Origin: Polyangium sp. y55x31
GTDB taxonomy: Bacteria; Myxococcota_A; Polyangia; Polyangiales; Polyangiaceae
Reading direction: 5' to 3'
Length of the DNA stretch: 64,000 nucleotides
Assembly: GCF_029946505.1 (NCBI RefSeq)
Contig: NZ_JARZHG010000003.1
Coordinates: 310,001 to 374,000, forward strand
The translations under genes and the position numbers were made by a program. The notes under the pieces were generated by a model. That model had not been told where the DNA came from. It saw nothing but the letters and a program-made list of their open reading frames with translations, and searched no databases. The number at the start of each line of letters is the position of its first letter. Positions within the stretch are counted from its first letter, which is position 1. Below, one piece after another: positions 30,229 to 38,834 of the stretch.

Positions 30229-33018
30229 TCAGGGCACGAGCACGCGCAGGCTGGTCCAGTCGGACGCGGCATCCTCGCCCCGGACCACGAGCGCCGCGTC
30301 GCGCAGGGCAGCGGCCGCGTCGATCGGGCCACGCGCGGAGGGCGATCCATAAAGCGCCGCCATCATCCGCTGGGCCATGCGATCGTCGATCGGGCGCGTC
30401 GCCGCGATGACCGACCGCGCTCCGGCGACGACGAACGCCTGGGCGAGCCCGAGCCCCTCGGCCCGCGCCTCGGCCGCCGTCCGCGCCGTGTCGCACCCGG
30501 ACAAGACGACGTGCGCCGGCACGCGCGGCAAGGAGAGGACGTCCCGCACGCTCAGGAAACCGCCCTCCGCGAGCGGTAAGCCGCTCTCCCAGCCGTCACG
30601 CCCGCCGAAGAAGCCATGCCCCGCATAATGGAAGAGCATGGCCCCGGGCGTTTCGAGCCCCTCGCGCACCGCGCCCAGCGTGGCCTCCCGGGTCCACAAT
30701 CGCCGCACCCGGACGTCCCCTCGCTCTTCGAGCGCCCCCGCGACGATCTCGGCCTCACGCCGCGCCGCCGGCAAGTCGCGCCGCGGATCGGCGACCACCA
30801 CGGCCCACGCGGCTCCCTCTCCGGCCAGCGCCTCGACGCTCTCTCCACGCCCGGGGAGATCCACCGCATAAGCCACGGGCGCGCGCGTGAGCAGCGGCGC
30901 GCCACGAAAAGGTAGGGCGTGAAAATCGATCCGATCGAGCTCACCATAAGGCGCGAGCCGGATTCGCCGGGCGGTCGTGATCACGTCCCCGAAAGGCTCG
31001 AGCAGCACGCGCGAGAGCTCCTCCGGTGTCGCCGTCGCGCTCAGCGCGGGCAGCCTGCGCGCCGTGACACCCTCGTGGGTGAGGGCAAACCCCGCCCAGC
31101 CTGTGCGGATCGGGTGATACACGAGGAGCAATTCGCCCGGATGCACGGGGGGCAGCGCCGCGTTTTCGTCGACCTCGGCGCGCCCGAGCACCGCGAGCGC
31201 CTGATCGAGCGCGGCCACGAGCTTCGCCTCGCGGGCGATTCTCCCCGCGCGCACCCGCGCGAGCGCGTCGGCCGCGAGCTTCCAATCTCCGCGGGCCTCG
31301 TGATCGAGCGCATCCCGCTCGCGCCGATAGTCCAGAATGGCGCCCTCCCAGCGAGCTCGCTCCTCGGGGCCGAGCGCCGCGATGCGGCCCTGCCACCGGA
31401 GGGCCGCGAGCGAGCGCGCGCGTGAGCGACGCGCGGCCACGGCGGCCTCGGCCGGATCGTGGCGCAGGAGAAAATCGACCCGCCGGCGGGCGCCCTCGTC
31501 GAACCGTCCGAGGAACGTCTCGCGCCCCTGCCCGAGCGGGACGAGCAGGCTGTGGTCGTCGAGCAGCGCCTCCGCCTCGGCATAAGCCTCCTTCGCGGCC
31601 GTCACGCGTCCGAGGGCCTCGAATGCCTCCGCGCGCCCGAGCGCCGCGCGAAAGCGGCTCGCCGGGAGCACGCCTGCCGCCGCGATCTCCGCCATTCTTT
31701 CGTACATGGGGAGCGCGCGCGCCGGCTCGCCGCGCCCGAGGGTGATGCGACCTTCGATGTCGAGCAGCCACACCGCGAGGCGCGCGTCCGGATCGGGCCG
31801 CTCGCGGCGCGCGAGGGTGAGGTACTCCGCTGCCCGCGCGGCGTCTCCGCCGAACAACTCGGAGAGCGCGAGGTTGGTGAGCGCATTTGCGAGTTTTTCG
31901 GGGTCCGGGCACGCCCCGCGATGCATCGAGAGCGCTTGCGAGAATGCGGCGATCGCGTCTTCGATGCCGAGCTCCGATCGATCCCCTCGCGCGATCGCTT
32001 GCAACGCGAACCAGCCGACGTTCGTGTGCATCGCGGCCTTTCGGCACGGGCTCGCGTCTTCGGGCAACGACGCGCGCGCTTCGGCGAGGAGCGCCTCGCC
32101 CTCGGCGCCTCGCCCAAGGATCTGCAGCATGTCGGCCTCGAGCTGAAGCACGTCGAGGCGGTGCTGGGCGAGCCCGAGCCGCTCGGCGCCCTCCGCCGAG
32201 GCGCGCAAGAGCCGCAGCGTGGTGCGCAGATCGCCGGTCTCGGAGGAGAGCAGCCCGGCGTAATAGGACAGGAGCACGCGCCCCTCCGGGTTCCGATCCG
32301 CGAGCGGCTCGAGGCGTTCGAGCACGCGCCGCGCCTCCGAGAGCCTCCGTCCGTGGTACGTCAATGTGTAATAGAGGGCGAAACCATCGAGGAACTCGTC
32401 GGAGATCCGGCCGAGCGCGCGGTGGGCTCGCATGCTCTCCTCGAAGCGACCGATCGCCTCCTCGATCCGGCCCTGGGCCCTGTCGATCCGGGCGAGCTTG
32501 CCGAGCACGCGCGCCCTTCGCGCCGGATCGGGGTCGGAGATCATCGGCGAGAGTTGTTTCGCCGCCTCGTCGAGTTTGCCCGTTTGGCGGAGGGTCTCGG
32601 CCTCCTTCAAAGCGGGATCGGGGTTCGGCGGGCGGAGCGGCAGCCGGAAGGCCGCGCGCCGATCGCCGAGCGTGGCCGTGACGGAGAGCTCGCGCGTGTG
32701 CGCGGGGACCTCGATCCGCCCGAGCGTGCCGCCCTGGATCGAGGCGCCTTCGAGCGCGGCCGCGGGTGCGTCGAAGGTCGCTTCGATCCGCGCTCCCGGC
32801 GGCGCCTTCACCCAGACGCGCAGGGTTCGATCTTCGGGCAGCTCGCAGGCGGGGTCGGCGAGCACGGCGCCGCAGCCCGCGACCTCGACTTCGAGCGGCA
32901 GGGGCGGCGGAGGAGCTGCGGCGGGTGCTTCGAGGCGTGTATCGCCGCGCGTGACGAGCGCGAGCGCGAAGAGCAGGGCGGGGACGAGCGACGACGGTCG
33001 CGCTGGCGCTGGCGTCAT
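30229..33018 (-). CDS. TPR - CHAT domain caspase-like protein
   Basis: A 929-residue protein. A hydrophobic N-terminus (SLVPALLFALALV) may anchor or export it, followed by a Pro-rich spacer and a beta domain to about 130. A long TPR-like helical region at about 140-560 precedes a C-terminal CHAT (caspase HetF associated with TPRs) domain at about 640-925. The protease dyad is in place: H801 in FHYAGHGFFGG and C842 in VVLSGCDTARTA. CHAT proteases cleave partner proteins in bacterial immunity or stress responses; the target here is unknown. The ATG overlaps the stop of the membrane-protein gene by 4 bp. It is the third gene of the sigma-factor operon, so its production is tied to the sigma switch. 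Confidence 0.88.
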   Translation of the reverse strand: MTPAPARPSSLVPALLFALALVTRGDTRLEAPAAAPPPPLPLEVEVAGCGAVLADPACELPEDRTLRVWVKAPPGARIEATFDAPAAALEGASIQGGTLGRIEVPAHTRELSVTATLGDRRAAFRLPLRPPNPDPALKEAETLRQTGKLDEAAKQLSPMISDPDPARRARVLGKLARIDRAQGRIEEAIGRFEESMRAHRALGRISDEFLDGFALYYTLTYHGRRLSEARRVLERLEPLADRNPEGRVLLSYYAGLLSSETGDLRTTLRLLRASAEGAERLGLAQHRLDVLQLEADMLQILGRGAEGEALLAEARASLPEDASPCRKAAMHTNVGWFALQAIARGDRSELGIEDAIAAFSQALSMHRGACPDPEKLANALTNLALSELFGGDAARAAEYLTLARRERPDPDARLAVWLLDIEGRITLGRGEPARALPMYERMAEIAAAGVLPASRFRAALGRAEAFEALGRVTAAKEAYAEAEALLDDHSLLVPLGQGRETFLGRFDEGARRRVDFLLRHDPAEAAVAARRSRARSLAALRWQGRIAALGPEERARWEGAILDYRRERDALDHEARGDWKLAADALARVRAGRIAREAKLVAALDQALAVLGRAEVDENAALPPVHPGELLLVYHPIRTGWAGFALTHEGVTARRLPALSATATPEELSRVLLEPFGDVITTARRIRLAPYGELDRIDFHALPFRGAPLLTRAPVAYAVDLPGRGESVEALAGEGAAWAVVVADPRRDLPAARREAEIVAGALEERGDVRVRRLWTREATLGAVREGLETPGAMLFHYAGHGFFGGRDGWESGLPLAEGGFLSVRDVLSLPRVPAHVVLSGCDTARTAAEARAEGLGLAQAFVVAGARSVIAATRPIDDRMAQRMMAALYGSPSARGPIDAAAALRDAALVVRGEDAASDWTSLRVLVP

Positions 33019-33746
33019 GGGGCCACGAGCACGATCGACTGGCGAAACAGCCGCACGCGCGCGTCCGGCTCCGCCGCGGCGCTGCGGACCACCGCGCCTG
33101 CGTCGGGCAGCGCTCCGGGGCGACCGACCGCGATCACGATCTCGTACGAGCCCGCGGGCAGGTCGGGGAACAGGGTTTCCCGCTCCCCTGCCACCCGGAC
33201 GGCTCCATCGGGAGAAATGTCCGGGTGGATCGGCCAAACGCGTGCACGTCCGTCCTGGATCAGGAAGCCGCCCGCGGCGATCGGCTTCCGGTCCGGGGAA
33301 GCCGGGCGGAGCACGATCTCCAGGGACGAACCCGGGCCGAGGCGGAGCGGGGGGCGCGGATCGGTCGGGGCGGGCTCCGCGCGGGTGCTGTGCTCGCCGC
33401 CGAGAAGGCTGAGCTCGTAGGCAGGGAGCGGGTCCCCGTTCGAGGGCCCGCGGCCGGGCAGCCCGACGAGCAGGGCGACGGCCGCGGCGGCGGCCAGCGC
33501 GGCGATCGCGGGCACCCACGTGCGTCTCTTCGGGAGCGGGACGACCTGGGCGCCTTCGCGCGGCGGCGGAGCCGGGGCGGGGATCTTCTCGGCGGGCTTC
33601 TCGGCTTCCATCTGCGCGAGGATCGCGTCCGTGAACCGCGCGCGGGCCGCCTCGTCGAGTGGCCTCTGCCTGATCTCCTCGTCGATCTCGTCCTCGGCTT
33701 CGCGCGCAGCCTGCGCCACGGCTTTCAGCAGCTCATCCGTGGTCAT
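33015..33746 (-). CDS. Single-pass membrane protein, putative anti-sigma factor
   Basis: A 243-residue protein. The first 75 residues are cytosolic, acidic-helical then Pro-rich (EDEIDEEIRQRPLDEAARARF). One membrane segment follows at about 77-97 (AIAALAAAAAVALLVGL), and the outer domain of about 145 residues is beta-rich (LEIVLRPASPDR, SYEIVIAVGRPGALPDAG). It lacks the HxxxCxxC zinc anti-sigma motif, so the role is inferred from topology and place: its gene starts inside the last codon of the sigma factor (TGATG) and its stop overlaps the CHAT start by 4 bp. A membrane anti-sigma that passes an envelope signal is the simplest reading; a CHAT partner or FecR-like sensor is an alternative. Confidence 0.65.
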   Translation of the reverse strand: MTTDELLKAVAQAAREAEDEIDEEIRQRPLDEAARARFTDAILAQMEAEKPAEKIPAPAPPPREGAQVVPLPKRRTWVPAIAALAAAAAVALLVGLPGRGPSNGDPLPAYELSLLGGEHSTRAEPAPTDPRPPLRLGPGSSLEIVLRPASPDRKPIAAGGFLIQDGRARVWPIHPDISPDGAVRVAGERETLFPDLPAGSYEIVIAVGRPGALPDAGAVVRSAAAEPDARVRLFRQSIVLVAP

Positions 33747-34405
33747 CAGGGGGGCCTCCGGACAGGGCTACGATCCGAAGCCTCGTTTTCTGACACGAGC
33801 TCGGCGGCGATCTGCCGGACGAGCTTCCCGATCCGGCTGCGCCACGCGTACACCGCGTCCGGCGTGAGGCCCGTGTCCGCGCAGACCTCCTCGGTGGACC
33901 GCTCCTCGACGAAGAGCAGGAAAAACAGTTCGAGGCCGCGGTCGCTCAGGCGCTCGCGCAGGCGGTCGACGATCGTCCGCAGGGCCTCGCGCGTGAGGGT
34001 TTCGAGCTCGGGCCCGACGTCGCCCGGGGGCGCGTCTTCGGCGAGGTCCTCGTCCGTGGTCGGATCCTCGGTCCAGGGGCTGCGCCGGCGGCTGCGCAGG
34101 ATGGAGGCGATCTCGTGGTCGGCGAGCAGCCCGACGAAGCCTTCGAGCGAGGAGCCGCGGGCAGGGTCCCACTTGCGCAGGGCCTGCCCGCCGTTCGCGA
34201 AGATGGCCAGGAACACGGACTGCGTGAGGTCCTCGACCTCCTGCCGGACATCACGCCCGAGCGCCGCCCCTCGCCGCCGCCGGAGCGCCCGCGCGACACG
34301 CATCTGGACGACGGGCGTGAGCCTGTCGACGAGCGCGCGCACGGCCTGCCGCTCCCCCACGAGGGCTTTCGCTACCAGCGCGACGGTCAGCTCGGGGGCG
34401 AGCAC
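33746..34405 (-). CDS. ECF-type RNA polymerase sigma factor
   Basis: A 219-residue sigma-70-family factor with only regions 2 and 4. Region 2 lies at about 20-95 (EVEDLTQSVFLAIFANGGQALRKW, followed by GSSLEGFVGLLADHEI). An acidic linker follows (DPTTDEDLAEDAPPGD), then region 4 at about 150-205 (RLSDRGLELFFLLFVEERST, TGLTPDAVYAWRSRIGKLV). It starts at GTG 34405. It is the first gene of a fully coupled operon with a membrane protein and the TPR-CHAT protein, which suggests control by the membrane protein. I did not find the YGTCAG-N14-CGTCGTA motif in its own upstream region, so it may not regulate itself through that motif. Confidence 0.88.
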   Translation of the reverse strand: MLAPELTVALVAKALVGERQAVRALVDRLTPVVQMRVARALRRRRGAALGRDVRQEVEDLTQSVFLAIFANGGQALRKWDPARGSSLEGFVGLLADHEIASILRSRRRSPWTEDPTTDEDLAEDAPPGDVGPELETLTREALRTIVDRLRERLSDRGLELFFLLFVEERSTEEVCADTGLTPDAVYAWRSRIGKLVRQIAAELVSENEASDRSPVRRPP

Positions 34406-34500
34406 GCCGAGAACCTACCGTCCTGCCCGGGGAGGGGGCAAACAGACGGCGGAAGTGGAGACGCGCCGTACCACCTACGTCAGGCGCGAGCGACCAGGAC

Positions 34501-35043
34501 TTACGCGCGTGGGATCTCGTATCGCAGCTCGACGAACCCGCGGTCGAACCGCTTGATCCCCTGGAGCACGAGCGGGCCTGGAATCGACGCCGGCAGGAGC
34601 GGCGCCCCGCTGCCGAGCACCACGGGCGCGACGCCGAGCAGAATCTCGTCGAGCAGTCCTCGCCGCGCGAACTGCGCGACGAGGTTGCCGCCGCCGACCA
34701 GCCAGACGTGTTTCCCCTCGGCCGCGCGCACCATCTGCTCGTGCACGACGCCCACGTCCTCGGCGGTGAACCGGATGTCCGCGTCCGGGAAGGCCGGCAG
34801 CGCGCGATGGGTGAACACCCAGGTCGGCAGACCGGCGTACGGCCACGTCTTCAGGCCTTCGGCGAGGAGGAACTCGTAGGTCGCGGCGCCCATGGCCAGC
34901 GCGCCGACCCCGGCGAGGAAGGCCTTGTAATGCGCGTCCACGCCGTCGACGTCGTTGAATTGAAAAAGCCAGCCGAGGCGACCCTCGGCGTCCGCGATGT
35001 ACCCGTCGATGCTGGCCGCTACGTAGTATTGGGTTCGTGTCAT
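34501..35043 (-). CDS. Dihydrofolate reductase / RibD C-terminal-like family protein
   Basis: A 180-residue protein of the RibD_C/DHFR-like fold, a group widely annotated in actinobacteria and myxobacteria. The N-terminal YYVAASIDGYIAD is typical, followed by MGAATYEFLL, VFTHRAL, and KHVWLVGGGNLVAQF, in which the Gly triplet is the NADPH-binding turn. These proteins are NADPH-dependent reductases of unknown natural substrate and usually not true folate enzymes. The ATG at 35043 was chosen so that the start lies outside the inverted repeat; an in-frame GTG at 35073 would lie inside it. It is divergent from a WYL regulator and probably its target. Confidence 0.88.
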   Translation of the reverse strand: MTRTQYYVAASIDGYIADAEGRLGWLFQFNDVDGVDAHYKAFLAGVGALAMGAATYEFLLAEGLKTWPYAGLPTWVFTHRALPAFPDADIRFTAEDVGVVHEQMVRAAEGKHVWLVGGGNLVAQFARRGLLDEILLGVAPVVLGSGAPLLPASIPGPLVLQGIKRFDRGFVELRYEIPRA

Positions 35044-35066
35044 GGCCGGAAGATACCCGGGCATCC

Positions 35067-35083
35067 CTGACACCTTCTGTCAG
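35067..35083. promoter_or_regulatory. Inverted repeat, putative WYL-regulator operator
   Basis: CTGACA (35067-35072) and TGTCAG (35078-35083) are perfect arms around CCTTC, midway between the divergent DHFR-family gene (start 35043) and the WYL regulator gene (start 35107). Its arm TGTCAG equals the -35 of the ECF-like motif, but no CGTCGTA follows at 14 bp on either strand, so it reads as an operator instead. Confidence 0.5.
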
Positions 35084-35106
35084 CGTTTTTCTGGCATGAT
35101 GCGGGC

Positions 35107-36096
35107 GTGCGATCCAGCCGGCTTCTCGCGCTCCTCCTCATCCTCCAGCGGCGCAGGCACGCCACGGCGACCGAGCTTGCCGATGAGCTCTCGGTCTCGG
35201 TTCGCACGCTCTACCGGGACATCGCGTCGCTCCTCGCGGCGGGGGTTCCGCTCTGGACCGAGTCGGGCCCGGGCGGCGGAATCCGCCTGGCTCCGGGCTG
35301 GCGTACGCACCTCGATGGCCTGACCGCCGACGAGGCGAGCGCCCTGTTCTTGTCCGGCGCGCCGCAGGCGGTCGCCGACCTCGGATTGGCCACGGTCGCC
35401 GCGACGGCGCGCGCCAAGGTCGACGCGACCCTGCCGGCGGAGCTGCGCGGCCGCGCCGGTCGGATCCGGGAGCGATTCCTGCTCGATGCGCCGGGGTGGT
35501 TTGCGCGACGGGAAAACCTCGATGCGTTGCCGGCCGTCGCCGAGGCCGTCTGGGAAGGTCGTCGGCTCGACCTGCGCCACGGGGAGAGGGCGGCCCGGCG
35601 TCGCGTGGACCCGCTCGGGCTCGTCCTCAAAGGGGGGACGTGGTATTTGATCGCGCGGCATCGGCGGGCGATCAAGACCTACCGGATCAGCCGGATCCAG
35701 CGGGCCGAGGCGAGGACGGAGACGTTCGCCCGCCCGGATGATTTCGATCTCGCCGCCTGGTGGGCCGAATCGTCGGCGGCGTTCGACCGTTCGCTCTTGA
35801 CGTACCCGTGCCGTGTTCGCCTCTCGTCCCGTGCGCAGAAGCTGCTTCCCCACGTGATCCCGCACGACGCCGTGCGCCGGATGCTGGAGGACGCGGGGCC
35901 GCCGGACGCGGAGGGCTTTCGGACGGTGGATTTGCTGCTGGAGAGCGAGGACGTGGCCACGGACCAGCTCATGGGCCTGGGGGATGGGGTCGAGGTGCTG
36001 GCGCCGGCCGCATTGCGGCATCGTCTCCATCGCGTCGGGATGCAAATGGCGCTGCGGAATGGTCCGGATTCGTGTATGGCGAAAGGCGACGTGTAG
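35107..36096 (+). CDS. HTH/WYL-domain transcriptional regulator (YafY-like)
   Basis: A 329-residue regulator. An N-terminal winged HTH of the HTH_11/DeoR-like type covers about residues 1-60 (TATELADELSVSVRTLYRDI). A WYL domain lies at about 140-225, with GGTWYLIARHRRAIKTYRISRI holding the W-Y-L signature, and a C-terminal WCX-like extension follows. WYL domains sense small ligands or nucleic acids. The start is GTG 35107. It faces the DHFR-family gene across a perfect 6-bp inverted repeat, so it likely controls both itself and that gene. A 6-bp stem (CGCGTG/CACGCG) lies just after its stop at 36109-36130. Confidence 0.9.
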   Translation: MRSSRLLALLLILQRRRHATATELADELSVSVRTLYRDIASLLAAGVPLWTESGPGGGIRLAPGWRTHLDGLTADEASALFLSGAPQAVADLGLATVAATARAKVDATLPAELRGRAGRIRERFLLDAPGWFARRENLDALPAVAEAVWEGRRLDLRHGERAARRRVDPLGLVLKGGTWYLIARHRRAIKTYRISRIQRAEARTETFARPDDFDLAAWWAESSAAFDRSLLTYPCRVRLSSRAQKLLPHVIPHDAVRRMLEDAGPPDAEGFRTVDLLLESEDVATDQLMGLGDGVEVLAPAALRHRLHRVGMQMALRNGPDSCMAKGDV

Positions 36097-36157
36097 ATCC
36101 ACGAAACCCGCGTGACCCCTCGACCACGCGACGCGTAATGCGCTACCCTGCGTCCGC

Positions 36158-36772
36158 GTGTACCTCCCCAAAACGTTTCAAGCGACCGACCCGGCAGAGA
36201 TCCACGGCTTCATCGAGGCCTACTCGTTCGGCGCCCTCATCGTCACCCATGACGATGGCTCCCTGGAGATCGCGCACCTGCCCTTCCTCCTCGATCGCAA
36301 CGCGGGTCCAAGCGGCACCCTGCGCGCCCATGTCGCCCGTGCGAACCCCATCTGGAAACTCGCGGGCCGCCCTGCGACCGTGGTCTTCTCGGGCCCGCAC
36401 GGTTACGTCTCGGCCCACTGGTACGAGCATCCGCGCAAGCAGGTCCCGACCTGGAACTACATGGTCGTGCATGCCCACGGACGCCTCGAAGCCCCGATGG
36501 ATCGAGCGAGCCTCGCGGCCCTGCTGGGCGATCTCTCCGCCTTCCACGAGCGAGGCGCGAGCGAGCCGTGGCGCTTCGAAACCCTCGATAGCAACGTCCG
36601 CGAAGAGTTGCTCGACGCGATCGTGGGCCTCACGCTCCCGATCGATCGCCTGGAGGCCAAGTTCAAGTTGAGCCAGAATCGGTCTCCGGAGGACAGGGCG
36701 CGCGTGATTCATGCGCTCCGGGAGCGCGGCGGGCCCGACGATCTCGCGATGCTCGAATGGATGGAACGATGA
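36158..36772 (+). CDS. paiB: FMN-binding negative transcriptional regulator, PaiB family
   Basis: A 204-residue protein with the split-barrel FMN-binding fold. PaiB segments in order: MYLPKTFQATDPAEIHGFI at the start, AHLPFLLDR, LRAHVARANPIWK, VVFSGPHGYVSAHWYEHP, VPTWNYMVVHAHGR, and near the end GLTLPIDRLEAKFKLSQNRS. In Bacillus PaiB is a regulator of sporulation and protease genes; many homologues are probably flavin-dependent heme- or pyridoxamine-oxidase-like proteins. The start is GTG 36158 and no clear ribosome site is visible. It lies 61 bp after the WYL regulator on the same strand; the 254 bp after it hold no gene. Confidence 0.9.
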   Translation: MYLPKTFQATDPAEIHGFIEAYSFGALIVTHDDGSLEIAHLPFLLDRNAGPSGTLRAHVARANPIWKLAGRPATVVFSGPHGYVSAHWYEHPRKQVPTWNYMVVHAHGRLEAPMDRASLAALLGDLSAFHERGASEPWRFETLDSNVREELLDAIVGLTLPIDRLEAKFKLSQNRSPEDRARVIHALRERGGPDDLAMLEWMER

Positions 36773-37026
36773 TGTCGTGGCACGGCGAGCTCGCGCGGCG
36801 CATGTCGGGGCCGCAGCGGCACCGGCTTTTGCAGGGATATCCCATGCTGCCGCTGATGCGTCCTGCATCGCCTGGGACGTGGGGGCCGTCCCGTCTCGCC
36901 TGAAAGCCATTCGACGCAGACGGGATAGGGCCTGTTCGTCTCGCACAGAGTCCACGAATTTCGCGCGTGACCGCCGCTCGACCTCGATCTCTGGGCGCGC
37001 GGCGTTAGACTCTCTCCCATAACTTC

Positions 37027-38094
37027 GTGAGCGCCTCCCATCTCGTCGATTATTTGCACGAATGTCGCGAGCTTACGCTGATCGAGCTCGAGGCCATGAT
37101 CGCGCGGGAGACGGCGTGCCGCGGCGTCCTGTACGAGCGCATGCTCGAATACCCCATGCGCAGCGCAAAGGCGCTCCGGCCAGCGATCTGCATCGCGACC
37201 TGCCGCGCGCTCGGAGGGCGGCTCGAGGCGGCATTGCCGTCCGCGGCGGTGCTCGAGCTCTACCATAACGCGTTCCTCATCCACGACGACGTCGAGGACG
37301 GCTCCGAACGGCGGCGCGACCAGCCGACCCTCCACGGAATCTACGGCGTCCCCATCGCGGTGAACATCGGAGACGCCATGCTCGCGCTCGCGCTCGGGCC
37401 GCTCCTCGACAACACCCGGACGCTCGGCGTGGGCAAGGCGCTCCGCATCCTCGAGGTCATCCACCGCATGGCCAAGGAGTCCGCCGAGGGCCAGGCCATC
37501 GAGCTCGAGTGGATCCGCGACGGCGCCTTCGACCTCGACGACGCCGATTACGTACACATGGTCGAAAAAAAGACCGGCTATTACAGCTTCATCGCGCCCG
37601 TGCAGATCGGCGGGATCATTGCCGGCGGACAAACCTGCCGCGTGGACCCGCTGACGCGGTTTGCCGCGGCGCTCGGCGCTGCGTTCCAGATCCAGGACGA
37701 CGTCCTGAACCTGACCGCGGACGAGGGGCGTTACGGAAAGGAAATCGGCGGCGATCTCTGGGAGGGCAAGCACACGCTGATCCTCATGCACGCGATGCGC
37801 TCGGCGGCTGCCGAAGAGCGCGCCCGCGCCCGGGATATCCTGCGCAAGAAGAGGCCGCCGTACGCGGGAGCCTCGGCATGGCCGTCCGAGGCATGGAAGT
37901 GCGAGGAGGATGTCGCGTTCCTCCTCGCGCTGATCCGCCGCCACGGCAGCATCGCGCACGCCCAGGGCGAGGCGCGGCGGAGAGCACGGGAGGCGGCCGC
38001 GGCCCTCGGCGCAGCTCGCAGCGGGCTCGGGCCTTCGGTGCATCTCGATTTCTTGTCCGGCCTCGTCGATTACGTGATCGATCGGGATCGGTAG
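37027..38094 (+). CDS. Polyprenyl (geranylgeranyl-type) diphosphate synthase
   Basis: A 355-residue isoprenyl diphosphate synthase that condenses IPP with allylic diphosphates. The first Asp-rich motif is D87-D-V-E-D with the downstream Arg pair in SERRRD. The second is D224-D-V-L-N in FQIQDDVLNL, where the last Asp is replaced by Asn as in some GGPP synthases. KALRP near residue 48 binds IPP, and GKEIGGDLWEGKHT matches the C-terminal Lys motif. Ala occupies position -5 from the first motif, compatible with a product of C20 or longer. The start is GTG 37027. It heads a seven-gene operon (next gene 15 bp downstream) that ends in an FAD-dependent desaturase-like enzyme, and presumably supplies the prenyl substrate. 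Confidence 0.93.
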   Translation: MSASHLVDYLHECRELTLIELEAMIARETACRGVLYERMLEYPMRSAKALRPAICIATCRALGGRLEAALPSAAVLELYHNAFLIHDDVEDGSERRRDQPTLHGIYGVPIAVNIGDAMLALALGPLLDNTRTLGVGKALRILEVIHRMAKESAEGQAIELEWIRDGAFDLDDADYVHMVEKKTGYYSFIAPVQIGGIIAGGQTCRVDPLTRFAAALGAAFQIQDDVLNLTADEGRYGKEIGGDLWEGKHTLILMHAMRSAAAEERARARDILRKKRPPYAGASAWPSEAWKCEEDVAFLLALIRRHGSIAHAQGEARRRAREAAAALGAARSGLGPSVHLDFLSGLVDYVIDRDR

Positions 38095-38108
38095 GGGAGG
38101 GAAGGAAC

Positions 38109-38834
38109 ATGAGCCATGGACCGCGGACCGACGAATTCGAGGGAGCCAATCCAGGACGGGAGCAATCCGAGCGCCTCAAGGAGGCGCGGACCGCGGTGCT
38201 CGAAGGGCTCGCGGAGGCGCTCGGGAACCTGCACCGGCTGAGGGAGATCACGGGCGAGCGTCGCGGCCCCGAGCTGCCGCGTGTCCCCATCGGGGAGAGC
38301 GCGACCGACGGTGATCTCCTGATCGACCTCATGCGATTGCACCTCGATATCCTGAACCGCGTGCTCGCGTTCGGTCGGGACCACGCCGATCTCTTCATGA
38401 GCCGGCTGGAGAGGACGCGCGCGCCGCGCGCGGGCGCCTCGCTGCGGGCGCTGCGCATCACCGGCCACCCGGGCGGCGAGGCCGTGGGCCAGTTCGTCCT
38501 GGAAAACGCGAGCCGGAGCGAGGCGGCCATCTCGGTGCGCGCCTCGGCGCTCACCAGCATCGATTGCAGCGAGCCTTTCGAGGGCTCTGTTCGTGTCACA
38601 CCAGCGACGGCGCGCCTCGGGCCGGGGCAGGAGATCCTCGTGGACGTGCGCGTCGCGCTCGAACAGCAGCGTTTTTATCCCCGACAGCGTTATCGCGGGA
38701 CGATCGAGGTGAGCTCGCCCGAATCCCCTCGGCGCGACATCCCGCTCTGGATCGAGGTGCTCGAGCGGCCCGAGCCCGCCGAGCCCGCCGAGCCGCCGGC
38801 GCCCGCGGACGAAACGGGCAGGACGGTGCCATGA
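38109..38834 (+). CDS. Hypothetical protein with helical N-half and Ig-like beta domain
   Basis: A 241-residue protein with no signal peptide. Residues 1-105 are helical and charged (EARTAVLEGLAEALGNLHRL, LLIDLMRLHLDILNRVL). Residues about 110-225 look like an Ig/ASPM-SPD-2-Hydin-type beta sandwich (LRALRITGHPGGEAVGQFVL, ARLGPGQEILVDVRVAL, YRGTIEVSSPESPRRDIPL). A Pro/Glu/Ala tail ends it. GGAGGGAAGGA directly precedes the ATG. It lies 15 bp after the prenyl synthase and overlaps the next gene by 4 bp, so it belongs to the isoprenoid operon; a scaffold role is possible. I do not recognise the family. Confidence 0.7.
   Translation: MSHGPRTDEFEGANPGREQSERLKEARTAVLEGLAEALGNLHRLREITGERRGPELPRVPIGESATDGDLLIDLMRLHLDILNRVLAFGRDHADLFMSRLERTRAPRAGASLRALRITGHPGGEAVGQFVLENASRSEAAISVRASALTSIDCSEPFEGSVRVTPATARLGPGQEILVDVRVALEQQRFYPRQRYRGTIEVSSPESPRRDIPLWIEVLERPEPAEPAEPPAPADETGRTVP

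Noticed and set aside
36773..37026. TGGCAC at about 36779 as a sigma-54 promoter for the isoprenoid operon
   Set aside because: The GG and GC elements are only 8 bp apart instead of 10, so the -24/-12 spacing is wrong.
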